Counted from the stretch's first letter, positions 52,281 through 62,336 are shown. The stretch is 64,000 bases of DNA from Palsa-461 sp963768185 (GCA_963768185.1 CAVYGS010000004.1:248001-312000); one strand, 5' to 3'. The notes: generated from the sequence alone by a model not told the origin. Translations and numbers: made by a program.

Positions 52281-53117
52281 ATGGAGGGTCCGGGCGATCG
52301 TCGTCCCCTGGTGATGGGGGTGCTCAACGTGACCCCCGACTCCTTCTCCGACGGTGGCCGCTACCTGTCTGCCGACGCGGCGATCGCCCGGGGCCGGGCC
52401 ATGTTCGAGGAGGGCGCGGCCGTGGTCGACGTGGGCGGGGAGTCGAGCCGCCCCGGCGCCGCGCCGGTCGACGAGGCCGAGGAGCTCCGCCGTGTCCTGC
52501 CCGTGGTCGAGGCGCTAGCCGCATCGGGGCCGGTGTCGATCGACACGGTCAAGCCGGCCGTGGCACGCGCCGCGGTGGCCGCCGGAGCCCGGCTCGTGAA
52601 CGACGTCTCGGGGACCCTCGCCGCCGTGGCGGCCGACTGCGGGGCCGGTTGGGTGGCGATGCACCGCAAGGGCACGCCGAGCGACATGCAGGCCGACCCC
52701 CGCTACGACGACGTCGTGGCCGAGGTCCGGGCGCACCTCCTCGCCCTCGCGGGCGAGGCTCGCGCGCTGGGCGTGGGCGAGGTCTGGGTGGATCCCGGGA
52801 TCGGGTTCGGGAAGACCGTGGAGCACAACCTGGCCCTGCTCGGCCACCTGGGCGAGCTGGTGGGCGCAGCGGCCGAGGCCGGGGCCCGCGTCCTCGTCGG
52901 CACCTCGAACAAATGGTTTCTCGGTGTGCTCGGCTCGGGGGGTGGAGATCTGATCCCGCCCGACGAGCGCCTCGAGGGCACCATCGCTTCCAGCACTTGG
53001 GCGATGGTGCAGGGGGTCCAGATGGTGCGGGTCCACGACGTGGTCGCAGCGGTCCAGGCCGCCCGGCTGGTCGGGTCGGGTCGGTCGAGCGACGTCGCGA
53101 CCAGCTGGCGGGTGTGA
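52281..53117 (+). CDS. folP: Dihydropteroate synthase
   Basis: A 278-residue TIM-barrel enzyme joining p-aminobenzoate to dihydropterin pyrophosphate, the target of sulfonamides. Seen: VMGVLNVTPDSFSDGGRYL, DVGGESSRPGA, VSIDTVKPAVARAAV, LVNDVSGTL, VWVDPGIGFGKTVEHNL and the late SNKWFLG. Length and motif order are standard. ATG is supported by a TACGCT -10 box. Confidence 0.95.
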   Translation: MEGPGDRRPLVMGVLNVTPDSFSDGGRYLSADAAIARGRAMFEEGAAVVDVGGESSRPGAAPVDEAEELRRVLPVVEALAASGPVSIDTVKPAVARAAVAAGARLVNDVSGTLAAVAADCGAGWVAMHRKGTPSDMQADPRYDDVVAEVRAHLLALAGEARALGVGEVWVDPGIGFGKTVEHNLALLGHLGELVGAAAEAGARVLVGTSNKWFLGVLGSGGGDLIPPDERLEGTIASSTWAMVQGVQMVRVHDVVAAVQAARLVGSGRSSDVATSWRV

Positions 53118-53144
53118 CCCGGTGATGTCGATGGCGGGGGGCGC

Positions 53145-53661
53145 ATGGTGAAGGGCAAGTGGGCAGCGGGCATCAAGCCCAGGAACTTCACTTGGGTGAT
53201 CAGGGACCGCTTCGCCGTGAGCGAACGTCCGGGCGGGTTCGCGCCCAACCACCGTCGGGTCCGCCGCCAGGAGGAGATCATCTGGCTGCGGGTCCAGGGC
53301 TTCGACCGTGTCGATCTCGCTCCTGCCCTCACCGCACAACCTCCACGCCTACGACGAGGGCGAGCTGGTCTGGGCGCACTACCCCCTCCTCAACGTCACC
53401 GACCCCCGGCCCATCTTGGAAGAGTGCTACGCCGACCTGCGCAGCTCGCTGACCGACGGCCAGCGTGTGCTCCTGCACCAAGAGGAGCTGGGCGATCGGG
53501 TCATGGGGGTCGTCGCGGGCTTTTTGGTCTGGTCGGGCCGGATTCCCACGACGCCGCAGGCGGTCGCGATGGTCGAGCACATGATGAGCCGCCAGATGGG
53601 CCCGGCCGGGCGTGAGCTGGTGGTCGCGGTCGACCACCCGGCCCCGGGTTTCGCTGGGTGA
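53145..53661 (+). CDS. Conserved phosphatase-like protein, frameshifted
   Basis: About 171 residues after removing one extra base near 53306-53314. The first frame is MVKGKWAAGIKPRNFTWVIR to LRVQGFDRV. The second is ISLLPSPHNLHAYDEGELVW to PAPGFAG. VLLHQEELGDRVMGVVAGFL sits where dual-specificity phosphatases have HCxxGxxR, but Gln replaces Cys, so it is not a standard Cys phosphatase. The gene lies inside the folate cluster and overlaps folB by 4 nt. The function is unknown. Confidence 0.65.
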
Positions 53662-54053
53662 GCCGCCCTCGGGGGCGGGGCGACCGCATCGAGATCCGCG
53701 GCCTGCGGGTGGTGGCGACCCATGGCGCGCTCGCCGAAGAGCGCGAGCGGGCCCAACCCTTCGAGCTCGACATCGACCTCGTCGTGGACACCGCGGCAGC
53801 TGGCCGGAGCGACCGACTCGAGGACACCGTCGACTACGGCGCGGCGACCCAGCGCGCTACCGAGGTCGTCCGGTCGACCTCGTTCCGCCTCCTCGAGGCG
53901 TTGGCCGACGCGGTGGCGACCGCCCTGCTCGACCTCGACGAGCGCGTCGCGGCGGCGGCGGTCTCGCTGCGCAAGCTCCACCCGCCGATCCCCGAGGACG
54001 TGGGCTCGGTGGGGGTGCGGGTCGCGCGCCGGCGTCCCGACGCCGCCGAGTGA
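53658..54053 (+). CDS. folB: Dihydroneopterin aldolase
   Basis: A 131-residue enzyme that cleaves dihydroneopterin to hydroxymethyl-dihydropterin. Seen: IEIRGLRVVATHGALAEERE (family xGxHGVLxxE, catalytic Glu), DTVDYGAATQRATEVV and the C-terminal VSLRKLHPPIP with the catalytic Lys. GTG start in a 4-nt overlap. Confidence 0.93.
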   Translation: MSRPRGRGDRIEIRGLRVVATHGALAEERERAQPFELDIDLVVDTAAAGRSDRLEDTVDYGAATQRATEVVRSTSFRLLEALADAVATALLDLDERVAAAAVSLRKLHPPIPEDVGSVGVRVARRRPDAAE

Positions 54054-54556
54054 GCGCCGCGGCCCGTCGCGCGTTCGTCGGGCTCGGCTCCAACCTCGGC
54101 GACCGCCTGGCCCACCTGGAGCGGGCCGCCGAGCTCCTGGCCGCCCCCGGCGACGCCGTCGCAGCGTCCTCGGTGTATGAGACCGAACCGGTCGGCGGCC
54201 CCGAGCAGGGCCCGTACCTGAACGCGGTGCTCGAGCTGTCGACGACCGATGGGCCGCACGAGATCCTCGAGCGCTGCCAAGCGGCCGAGCGCGACGCCGG
54301 GCGGACCCGCACCGTGCGCTTCGGGCCCCGCACGCTCGACGCCGACGTCCTCCTCGTCGGCGACGAACGGGTGGACGAGCCCGACCTCGTCGTGCCCCAC
54401 CCCCGCTTATACGAGCGCCGGTTCGTCCTCGTCCCGCTGTGCGAGCTGGCCCCCGAGCTGGTGACCCCCGAGATGTTGGAGCGGGCTTTCGGGGACGTGA
54501 GGCGCGTGGGTATGCTGACGCGGCTCGGGACTACGGTCACGAGAACTGATCGCTGA
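54050..54556 (+). CDS. folK: 2-amino-4-hydroxy-6-hydroxymethyldihydropteridine pyrophosphokinase
   Basis: A 168-residue kinase that pyrophosphorylates hydroxymethyl-dihydropterin for FolP. Seen: AFVGLGSNLGDRLAHLERA, SSVYETEPVGGPEQGPYLNAV and the FGPRTLDADVLLVG motif with its two Asp, then VVPHPRLYERRFVLVPL. GTG start overlapping the folB stop by 4 nt. Confidence 0.94.
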   Translation: MSAAARRAFVGLGSNLGDRLAHLERAAELLAAPGDAVAASSVYETEPVGGPEQGPYLNAVLELSTTDGPHEILERCQAAERDAGRTRTVRFGPRTLDADVLLVGDERVDEPDLVVPHPRLYERRFVLVPLCELAPELVTPEMLERAFGDVRRVGMLTRLGTTVTRTDR

Positions 54557-54601
54557 GGCGACCGACACCCACTGGGGTTGGATCGCCGGAGGAGGTCCTT
54601 C

Positions 54602-55391
54602 GTGAGATCCGTTCGTCTCATCGGCCCCGGGCGGGCCGGTCTGTCCATGGCGCGTGCGTTGGCCGCGGCCGGGTACCGCGTGGACGGCATCTTGGGGCGC
54701 GCCGACGACCAGCGCGACGCCGCGCAGGGAGTCCACGTGCTCGTCATCACGACTCCCGACGACGTCGTCGCCGAGGTGGCGGCCGGGGTGCGGCCCGCCG
54801 AGGGCTGCGTCGTGGTCCACCTCGCGGCGTCCCTCGGGCTCGACGCTCTCGGACCGCACGCCCGCCGGGCCTCTCTGCACCCGCTGGTGCCGCTGCCGAC
54901 GCCCGACATCGGGGCCCGCCGGCTCGCGGCCGGGATCGCCTTCGCGGTCGCCGGCGACCCGGTGGCCGACGAGCTGGCCCGCGGCGCTCAACGGCCGGCC
55001 CTTCGCGGTCGACGACGCCAATCGCGCTGCGTACCACGCTGCGGCCTGCGTCGCCGCCAACCACGTCGTCGCGCTGCTCGGCCAGGTCCAGCGGATCGCC
55101 GAGTCGGCGGGGCTGGAGGTCGACGCGTTCTTGGACCTCTCCCGCGCCGCGGTGGACGACGTGGCGCGACTCGGTCCGGCAGCCGCGCTGACCGGTCCGG
55201 CTGCCCGGGGCGACTGGGCGACCCTCGAACGGCACCGCCGGGCGCTCGCCCCCGAGGAGCGGCCCGGCTACAACGCCGGCGTCGCGCTGGCCAACCGCCT
55301 GGCGCAGGACCACACGCCGCACCGCCCCGTCGGGACCGAGCCACTGGCCGACGAGCCCGCCGGGCATGTCCGGGTCCGCACGGGAGTCTGA
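54602..55391 (+). CDS. Rossmann-like DUF2520 protein, frameshifted
   Basis: About 262 residues after removing one extra base near 54979-54986. GTG at 54602 follows GGAGG. VRLIGPGRAGLSMARALAAAGY is a dinucleotide loop, and HPLVPLPTPDIGARRL follows. The second frame has FAVDDANRAAYHAAACVAAN and VDAFLDLSRAAVDDVARLG, matching the C-terminal helical domain of NADP-binding 6-phosphogluconate-dehydrogenase-like proteins. It often precedes panC in actinobacteria and may act as a ketopantoate reductase-like enzyme, but this is not proven. Confidence 0.8.
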
Positions 55392-55392
55392 G

Positions 55393-56313
55393 GTGGAGGT
55401 GATCCGCACCGCGAGCGAGCTGCGCGACGCGCTCGAGGCCGGCCGGATGGCCGGGCGCTCGGTCGGGCTCGTCCCGACGATGGGCGCGCTGCACGCCGGC
55501 CACGAGTCCCTGATCGCGCGGGCGGTCGAGGAGTGCGACCAGGTCGCGGTGACGATCTTCGTCAACCCGCTGCAGTTCGGCGATCCGGACGACCTCGCGC
55601 ACTACCCGCGCCCGCTTGAGCACGACCTCGAGGTGTGCGCGGCGCACGGCGTCGAGTGGGTGTTCGCGCCGGACGTCGCCGAGATGTACCCCGACTGGCC
55701 GGCACCACCCTCCACGGTCGTCTCGGTCGGGGCGGAGGCCGTGCCCTTCGAGGGCGAGGCCCGCCCGGGTCACTTCGAAGGAGTGGTCACCGTCGTGGCC
55801 AAGCTGTTCGCCTTGGCCGGCCGGTGCCGCGCCTACTTCGGCGAGAAGGACTTCCAGCAGCTCGCGGTGGTGCGCCGGATGGCCACCGACCTCGGCTTCC
55901 CAGTCGAGATCGTCGCCTGCCCCACCGTGCGCGAGTCCGACGGGCTCGCCCTCTCCAGCCGCAACGTCCGGCTCTCGCCTCGCGAGCGGCGCGCCGCGAA
56001 GGTGCTCTCCCGGGCGCTGTCGAGCGCGCAGGTGGCCGTCGCCTCCGGCGAGCGCCGCCCCGGAGCCGTCGCCGCGCTCATGGCGTCAGTCGTGCAGACC
56101 GAGCCGCTCGTGACCCTCGACTACGCCGCGGTGGTCGACGCCCGGGACCTGCGGATCCCGGCACTGCTCGACGGGCACCGCCCGCTCCGCCTCATCATCG
56201 CGGCCGAGGTCGGACCGGTGCGCCTGATCGACAACGCAGCGGTCGAGGTCTCGCTGCGCAGCGCCCGCCGCGACGCCGTCGGCGGGCTCGTCGGCGCGAC
56301 AACCGGGGCATAG
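55393..56313 (+). CDS. panC: Pantothenate synthetase
   Basis: A 306-residue enzyme that joins pantoate and beta-alanine with ATP. Seen: VGLVPTMGALHAGHESLI (HIGH-like), FVNPLQFGDPDDLAHYPR, AYFGEKDFQQLAVVRRM and LSSRNVRLSPRER. GTG 55393 has GGGAG 6 nt upstream. A longer ATG start at 55366 would overlap the previous gene. It belongs to a coenzyme cluster with coaX downstream. Confidence 0.93.
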   Translation: MEVIRTASELRDALEAGRMAGRSVGLVPTMGALHAGHESLIARAVEECDQVAVTIFVNPLQFGDPDDLAHYPRPLEHDLEVCAAHGVEWVFAPDVAEMYPDWPAPPSTVVSVGAEAVPFEGEARPGHFEGVVTVVAKLFALAGRCRAYFGEKDFQQLAVVRRMATDLGFPVEIVACPTVRESDGLALSSRNVRLSPRERRAAKVLSRALSSAQVAVASGERRPGAVAALMASVVQTEPLVTLDYAAVVDARDLRIPALLDGHRPLRLIIAAEVGPVRLIDNAAVEVSLRSARRDAVGGLVGATTGA

Positions 56314-56358
56314 TTATCCGATGGTCGGCGCAGCTGGGACACGCCTCGGATCCTTCGC

Positions 56359-58015
56359 GTGCCGCTGGCGGTGAGCCGGGGCCGCGCCGGCGCCGACGGC
56401 GCCGGCCCCTTCGACGTCCTGGTGGTGGGCTCCGGGGTCGCCGGTCTCTCGGCGGCGGTCCGGCTCGCCGACGGTCCGGGGGCCCTGCACGTCGGGGTGC
56501 TGACCAAGGGCGAGCTCTCCCAGTCGTCGACCCGCTGGGCCCAGGGCGGCGTCGCCGCGGTGCTGGGCGGGGACGAGGACTCGACCGACCTCCACCTGGC
56601 CGACACGCTCAGGGCGGGCGCCGGGCTCTGCGACGTCGACGCCGTGCGGGTCCTGGTCGACGAGGGGCCGGGTCGGGTCAACGAGCTCATCGCGATGGGC
56701 GCCGCCTTCGACCGCGAGGCCTCGGGCGACCTCTCGCTCGCCCGCGAGGGCGGGCACTCCCGCCCGCGTGGTGCATGCGGGGGGCGCCGCCACCGGCGCC
56801 GAGGTGGAGCGCGCCCTCGTCGAGGCGACGCGGGCGTCCGCCGGGGCGGTGCTCGAGCGCTGGTTCGCGCTCGACCTCATCGTGGAGGACGGCCGGTGCC
56901 GCGGCGTGCTGGCACGCCCGCCGGCCGGCGAGGTCGTCGAGATCCGCGCCGAGCACGTCCTGTTGGCGACCGGGGGCGTCGGCCAGATGTTCGCGATCAC
57001 CACCAATCCGCCCGAGGCGACCGGCGACGGCGTCGCGATGGCGCTGCGCGCCGGGGTCCCCGTCGCCGACGTCGAGTTCGTCCAGTTCCACCCGACCGCG
57101 CTCCACCACCCGGCTATGCCCCGACCGCTCCTGTCCGAGGCGTTGCGCGGCCACGGCGCGCTGCTGCGCGACGCTGCCGGTGAGCAGTTCGTCGACGAGC
57201 TGGCCCCGCGCGACGTCGTGAGCCGGGCCATGGCGGACCGGATGCGTCGCGACGGCACGGACCACCTCTGGCTCGACGCGACCGGGCTCGAGCACTTCTC
57301 GGTGCGGTTCCCGACCATCGCGTCCTCCTTGACCCAGGTCGGCCTCGACCCGGCGGTCGACTGGCTTCCCATCGCGCCGGCTGCGCACCATCTCTCCGGA
57401 GGGGTGGTCACCGATCTGTTCGGCGCGACGGCCCTGCCCGGCCTGTGGGCGGCCGGGGAGGCCGCCTGCACCGGCGTCCACGGGGCGAACCGGCTCGCCT
57501 CCAACTCGTTGCTCGAGGGCATGGTCTTCGGGGCCCGCACCGCCGAGGCCATCGGAAGCGGCGTCGACGGGCCCGAGCAGAGTGGAGCGATGCGGGCCGT
57601 GCTCGGCGGGGCCGACGAGGAGATCCCCGGTCGCCTCGTCGACGAGCGCGCCGCGGTCCCCCTGGGCCGCCCCGCCCGCCCGGGCACCCAGGGGTCGCTG
57701 GCCGACCTGGCGAAGTGCCGGGAGCGGCTCCAGGTCGTCATGACGACGGGGGCCGGCGTGGTCCGCTCGGCCGGCTCGCTCGACGCGGCCGAGGGCCAGC
57801 TGGTGGAGCTGGCCGGGGCGTGGGCCAGCGCCTCTGCTCGCGAGACCGTCGCCGGCGACGAGCTCGGGAACCTGCTCACGGTCGCTGCCGCGCTCTTGGT
57901 CTCGGCGGGCCTCCGCACGGAGTCGCGCGGCGCCCACACCCGCGCCGACTTCTTGGCGACGGTGCCGGCGTGGCGCCTGCGCCTGATCCACGCGGCCCTC
58001 GGCGGACGCGGCTAG
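56359..58015 (+). CDS. nadB: L-aspartate oxidase, frameshifted
   Basis: About 552 residues after restoring a lost GC dinucleotide near 56758-56766. The first frame has VVGSGVAGLSAAVRLAD (FAD loop), QSSTRWAQGGVAAVLG and SLAREGGHSR. The second continues VVHAGGAATGAEVERALVEA, EFVQFHPTALHHPAM, GEAACTGVHGANRLASNSLL and a C-terminal helical domain. It oxidises aspartate to iminoaspartate for quinolinate synthesis. The nadA gene is not adjacent. The frameshift is almost certainly a sequence error. Confidence 0.9.
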
Positions 58016-58027
58016 ACCGGCGCACCG

Positions 58028-58921
58028 ATGTCGAAGCGCCCCGACCCCCATCCGCCTGCTGACGCGGTTCGCCGCGCCGTGATCGCCGCGCTCGAGGAGG
58101 ACCTGGGCGGTCTGGGCGATCTGAGCGCGGCGCTGGTGTCGTCGCACGTGACGGCCTCGCTCTCGATCGTCTCGCGCGAAGCAGGGGTCGTGGCGGGAGA
58201 GTTCTGCGCGAAGGAGGTGTTCGCGCAGATCGACCCCGCGCTGAAGGTCCTGTGGCACCTGCCCGACGCCTCGCCGGTCCGACCGGGCACCGTCATCGCC
58301 GAGGTCGCCGGCACCCTGCGCTCGGTCCTCACCGCCGAGCGCAGCGCGCTCAACTTCCTCGGGCGACTGTCGGGCATCGCCACGCTCACCCGCCGCTACG
58401 TCGACGCCGTCGAGGAGGTCAACCCGCAGACGAGGGTCCTCGACACCCGCAAGACCACGCCCGGGCTCCGGGCGCTGGAGAAGGCCGCGGTGCGGGCCGG
58501 GGGCGGGTACAACCACCGCTTCGGCCTGTTCGACGCCGTGTTGATCAAGGACAACCACCTCGCAGGCTTGGGCATCCCCGAAGCGGTGGCCAAGGGGCGG
58601 CGCATGTGGCCGGGGCGCTACGTCGAGATCGAGTGCGACCGCATCGGCCAGGTCGAGGAGGCCTGCCGGGCCGGGGCCTCCGCCGTCCTGCTGGACAACA
58701 TGACCGTGTCCGAGGTGGCGGCCTGTGTCGAGTTGGTCGGCGGTCTGCGGCCCGACGGCTCCACCCTCGTCGAGGTCTCCGGCGGGGTGACGCTCGAGAG
58801 CGCGCCGCGCTACGCAGCGGCCGGCGCCGACCTGATCTCGGTGGGCGCGCTCACCCATTCGGCCCCGGCCCTCGACCTCGGGCTCGACCTCGGTGCCTCG
58901 TCGGTGGAGGGGGAGAGCTGA
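58028..58921 (+). CDS. nadC: Quinolinate phosphoribosyltransferase
   Basis: A 297-residue enzyme making nicotinic acid mononucleotide. Seen: LEEDLGGLGDLSAALV, SALNFLGRLSGIATLT, VLDTRKTTPGLRALEKAAVR, GGGYNHRFGLFDAVLIKDNH and LLDNMTVSEV. Its TGA shares one base with the coaX ATG. Confidence 0.95.
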   Translation: MSKRPDPHPPADAVRRAVIAALEEDLGGLGDLSAALVSSHVTASLSIVSREAGVVAGEFCAKEVFAQIDPALKVLWHLPDASPVRPGTVIAEVAGTLRSVLTAERSALNFLGRLSGIATLTRRYVDAVEEVNPQTRVLDTRKTTPGLRALEKAAVRAGGGYNHRFGLFDAVLIKDNHLAGLGIPEAVAKGRRMWPGRYVEIECDRIGQVEEACRAGASAVLLDNMTVSEVAACVELVGGLRPDGSTLVEVSGGVTLESAPRYAAAGADLISVGALTHSAPALDLGLDLGASSVEGES

Positions 58922-59772
58922 TGCTGCTGGCCATCGACGTCGGCAACACCGAGTCGGTCATCGGCCTCTACGCGATGGAGGGCGAAGTGATCGATGACGA
59001 GGAGCAGACCGGCTTTGGCATCGGGCTGGAGGACCACCCGCTGCGCGGCCTGCGCTACCACTGGCGGCTCTCCTCTGTCCCCGACCGCACCCCCGACGAG
59101 CACGCCATGCTGCTCACCCAGCTGCTCGACCTGGAAGGCCTCGACAGCCACCACGCGGTCAGCGGGATCGCGGTGTGCTCGTCGGTGCCCGCCATGACCG
59201 CCGCGCTGCGCCAGATGGCCATCCGGTGGTTCGCCAAGATCCCCTTGGTCGTGGTCGGCCCGGGGGTGAAGAGCGGCATGCCGATCCTCTACGACGACCC
59301 CCGCGAGGTCGGGCCGGACCGCATCGCCAACGCGATCGGCGCCTTCCACCTCTACGGGGGGCCGTCCCTCGTCGTCGACATGGGGACCGCGACCACCTTC
59401 GAGGCGATCTCGGCGGCCGGAGAGTACCTGGGCGGGGCGATCGCGCCCGGCGTCTCGATCAGCCTGGAGGCGCTCTTCCAGCACGCGGCGGCGCTGCGGC
59501 GCGTCGAGCTGGTCGAGCCGCGCGCCGTCATCGGCCGCTCCACCGCCGAGTCGATCCAGTCCGGCGTCCTGTTCGGCTTCGCCGCCCAGGTCGATGGGCT
59601 GTGCCGTCGGATCCAGGGCGAGCTTGGCGCCGCCGCCACGATCATCGCGACCGGGGGCCTGGCCGAGGTGATCGCCCCGTACACCGAGTCGGTCCAGCAC
59701 GTCGAGCCCTGGCTGACCCTGGAGGGCCTCCGGGTCGTCTACGACCGCACCGTGGGGCGGGCCCGGGGGTGA
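58921..59772 (+). CDS. coaX: Type III pantothenate kinase
   Basis: A 283-residue ASKHA-fold kinase for the first step of CoA synthesis. Seen: LLAIDVGNTESVIGLY (phosphate-1), GPDRIANAIGAFHLY, LVVDMGTATTFEAIS (phosphate-2) and IIATGGLAEVIAPY. An insertion of about 15 residues (EGEVIDDEEQTGFGIG) lies after the first motif. It is coupled to nadC and lysS by short overlaps. Confidence 0.94.
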   Translation: MLLAIDVGNTESVIGLYAMEGEVIDDEEQTGFGIGLEDHPLRGLRYHWRLSSVPDRTPDEHAMLLTQLLDLEGLDSHHAVSGIAVCSSVPAMTAALRQMAIRWFAKIPLVVVGPGVKSGMPILYDDPREVGPDRIANAIGAFHLYGGPSLVVDMGTATTFEAISAAGEYLGGAIAPGVSISLEALFQHAAALRRVELVEPRAVIGRSTAESIQSGVLFGFAAQVDGLCRRIQGELGAAATIIATGGLAEVIAPYTESVQHVEPWLTLEGLRVVYDRTVGRARG

Positions 59773-61191
59773 GCGAGGTCCCCTACCGCTACGAGGTCAC
59801 CGACTCGGCCGCCCAGGTCGTGGCGCGCTGGGGTGGCCTCGAGGCCGGGCAGGAGTCGGGCGACACGGTCTCGGTCGCCGGACGGGTGATGCTGCTGCGG
59901 ACCCAGGGCAAGCTGGCCTTCGGCGAGCTGCGGGACTCGAGCGGCGCCATCCAGCTGTTCGCGCAGGCCGGGACCACCGAAGACCTCGAGGGCTTCGTCC
60001 GGCTGAACCTGGGCGACTGGATCGGGGCCGAGGGCGAGGTCGTGCGCACCCGGCGCGGCGAGCTGTCGGTCAAGGTGCGCACGTGGACGCTGCTGGCCGA
60101 GGCCCGGCGCTCCTTCGGCGACAAGTTCCGCGGCGTCACCGACGCCGACATCCGCTACCGCCAGCGCGAGGTCGACCTGTGGGCCAACGAGTCGACGCGC
60201 CGCAACCTGCTCGTCGCGCGGCGAGGTGGTGCGAAGGATGCGCGAGCGGCTCTGGGCGGAGGGTTTCGTCGAGGTGGAGACGCCGATCCTGCACCCGATC
60301 CCCGGCGGCGCGGTGGCCCGCCCGTTCGTGACCCACCACAACACCTTCGACACCGACTTCTACCTGCGCATCGCGCCCGAGCTGTACCTGAAGCGCCTCG
60401 TCGTGGGCGGCTTCGAGAAGGTCTTCGAGATCGGGCGGCTGTTCCGCAACGAGGGGATCTCGCCGCGCCACAACCCCGAGTTCACGACGCTCGAGCTTTA
60501 CTGGGCCTACGCCGACTACCTCGACATGATGGTGTTGGTCGAGGAGCTGGTCGCCGGCATCGCGAGCGACGTGGTCGGCACGACCAAGCTCACCTACCAG
60601 GGCCGTCCGCTCGACCTCACCGCGCCGTGGCGGCGCGCCACGATGGCCGAGCTCATCGAGGAGCACACCGGCAACGTGGTGCACGTCCGGATGCCCCGCC
60701 AGGAGCTCGCGGCGTTGCTCGCGGCGACCGGGGCCGCGGTCGACGACGCGTGGGGCCCGGGCAAGCTGATGGCCGAGTACTACGAGAAGACGACCGAGGG
60801 CGAGCTGTGGGGCCCGGTCTTTGTGACCGACCACCCCGAGGAGGTCTCCCCGCTCGCTCGGCGGCACCGCGACGGCCCCGGTCTGGTCGAGCGGTTCGAG
60901 CCGGTCGTCGCCGGGCGCGAGCTCGGCAACACGTTCAGCGAGCTGGTCGACCCCGACGACCAACGGGCCCGCTTCGTCGAACAGGCCCGACTGCATGCGG
61001 CGGGCGACGACGAGGCGATGGTGCTCGACGAGGAGTACCTCCGCGCCATGGAGCACGGTCTCCCGCCGACCGCCGGCGTGGGCATCGGGATCGACCGGCT
61101 GGCGATGCTGCTCACCGACACCGCCAACATCCGCGAGGTGATCGCGTTCCCGACGCTGCGCCCGGAACGGCCCGGGGACTCAGCCGGGTAG
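59769..61191 (+). CDS. lysS: Lysyl-tRNA synthetase, class II, frameshifted
   Basis: About 474 residues after restoring two bases in a CG repeat near 60214-60222. The N-terminal OB-fold frame has VSVAGRVMLLRTQGKLAFGEL and RYRQREVDLWANE. The catalytic frame has FVEVETPILHPIPGGA (motif 1), LFRNEGISPRHNPEFTTLEL (motif 2) and GVGIGIDRLAML (motif 3). It is essential for translation, so the break is a sequence error or another copy exists. GTG overlaps the coaX stop by 4 nt. Confidence 0.92.
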
Positions 61192-62155
61192 ATCGATGAA
61201 GAGTGTCTCGTTGAGCAGCGTCGAGCGCCGCGACGAGCTCGGCCGAGGCGACGCCGTCGAGGGCGTCGGTCGCCCGGGCCACGAACCGGCGACCCATGGC
61301 CATCGTCTCGGCGACCCCGCGTGACGCGGCCACCATGGCGCGCGCCTTGTCGCGCTCGGGCTGCGCGAGGGGCTGGCCCAGCAGCACGGCCAGCTCGGGC
61401 CCGATCTCGGGGTCGGCCAGGGCGTGGAGCACCGGGAGCGTGTAGACGCCCTCGGCCAGGTCCTGGCCGGCCGGCTTGCCGAGTTCGCCGTTCACCGCGA
61501 TCACGTCCAAGACGTCATCGCGCAGCTGGAAGACCATGCCGAAGTTGCGGCCGAACTCGGTGAGCGCCTCTACCTCACCCCGGGGAGCGCCGCCGGTCAG
61601 CGCGCCGACCCGGCACGACGTCGCCATCAGGGCGGCCGTCTTTCCCTCGATGGCCTCCAGGTACTCCGCGACGGTCCGTTCGATCGAGAACGCCGTCTTC
61701 ACCTCGGACACCTGGCCCCGGCACAGCAGCCCGAGGGTCGTCGCCAGCAAGCCCGCGATCTCGGTGCCCAGACTGGCCGCGATCTCGGCCGAGCGCGCCA
61801 ACAGGTAGTCGCCACCCACGATGGCCATGAGGTTGCCGAAGCGGCTGTTGACGCTTTCGACGCCCCGGCGCATCGTCGCCTCGTCGATCACGTCGTCGTG
61901 ATACAAGGAGGCCAGGTGGACCAGCTCGACCGAGACCGAGCCCAAGAGGTCCTCCTCGGTGGCGGTCCGCTCACCGCGGGTGGCCGAGGCGAGGGCGAGC
62001 ATCGGGCGCAGGCGCTTGCCCCCCGCCTGGATGAGGTGGGTGGCGACCTGGTCCAAGAAGGGGTCGCCGGCCGAGACCGCCGAGACGAGCATCGGCTCCA
62101 CCCGCTGCAGGTCCTGGTCAAGACCGGGAAGACCGGGGATCTGCACGGTGTTCAC
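61112..62155 (-). CDS. Polyprenyl (heptaprenyl-type) diphosphate synthase
   Basis: About 347 residues as read. GTG at 62155 is favoured by TATCGT on the minus strand 7 nt upstream. Seen: GGKRLRPMLALASA, the first aspartate-rich motif LYHDDVIDEATMRRG, QLRDDVLDVIAVNG (second motif) and GKPAGQDLAEGVYTLPVL. It makes long-chain isoprenyl diphosphate for menaquinone. The last residues overlap lysS. A shift near 61217-61228 would instead give an ending ETLFIDLPG at 61180, so the true C-terminus is unsure. Confidence 0.88.
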   Translation of the reverse strand: MNTVQIPGLPGLDQDLQRVEPMLVSAVSAGDPFLDQVATHLIQAGGKRLRPMLALASATRGERTATEEDLLGSVSVELVHLASLYHDDVIDEATMRRGVESVNSRFGNLMAIVGGDYLLARSAEIAASLGTEIAGLLATTLGLLCRGQVSEVKTAFSIERTVAEYLEAIEGKTAALMATSCRVGALTGGAPRGEVEALTEFGRNFGMVFQLRDDVLDVIAVNGELGKPAGQDLAEGVYTLPVLHALADPEIGPELAVLLGQPLAQPERDKARAMVAASRGVAETMAMGRRFVARATDALDGVASAELVAALDAAQRDTLHRSTRLSPRAVPGAASGTRSPRGCWRCR

Positions 62156-62162
62156 CCTGAGC

Positions 62163-62168
62163 ACGATA
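62163..62168 (-). promoter_or_regulatory. -10 box for leaderless polyprenyl synthase transcript
   Basis: The minus strand reads TATCGT, ending 7 nt before the GTG start, with only a poor Shine-Dalgarno match. Confidence 0.45.
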
Positions 62169-62260
62169 GGCGACGTCCCGTGGCCGCCGACACCCGGGGG
62201 ATGCCGACGTTCATGCTGGGGTAACACAGGGTGCGTCGGGTCTCGCGGGCCTCCCCGGTT

Positions 62261-62266
62261 AGACTT
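62261..62266 (+). promoter_or_regulatory. Candidate -10 box for clpC
   Basis: TAGACT lies about 70 nt before the clpC start, within a short AT-richer stretch. No convincing -35 was found. Confidence 0.35.
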
Positions 62267-62336
62267 CGTTTGCTCGACAAGGGGTCCTCAGACCGTCTGG
62301 GGCCGGCCCCGACCAGAGCCGAGATGGAGGCGGTCC

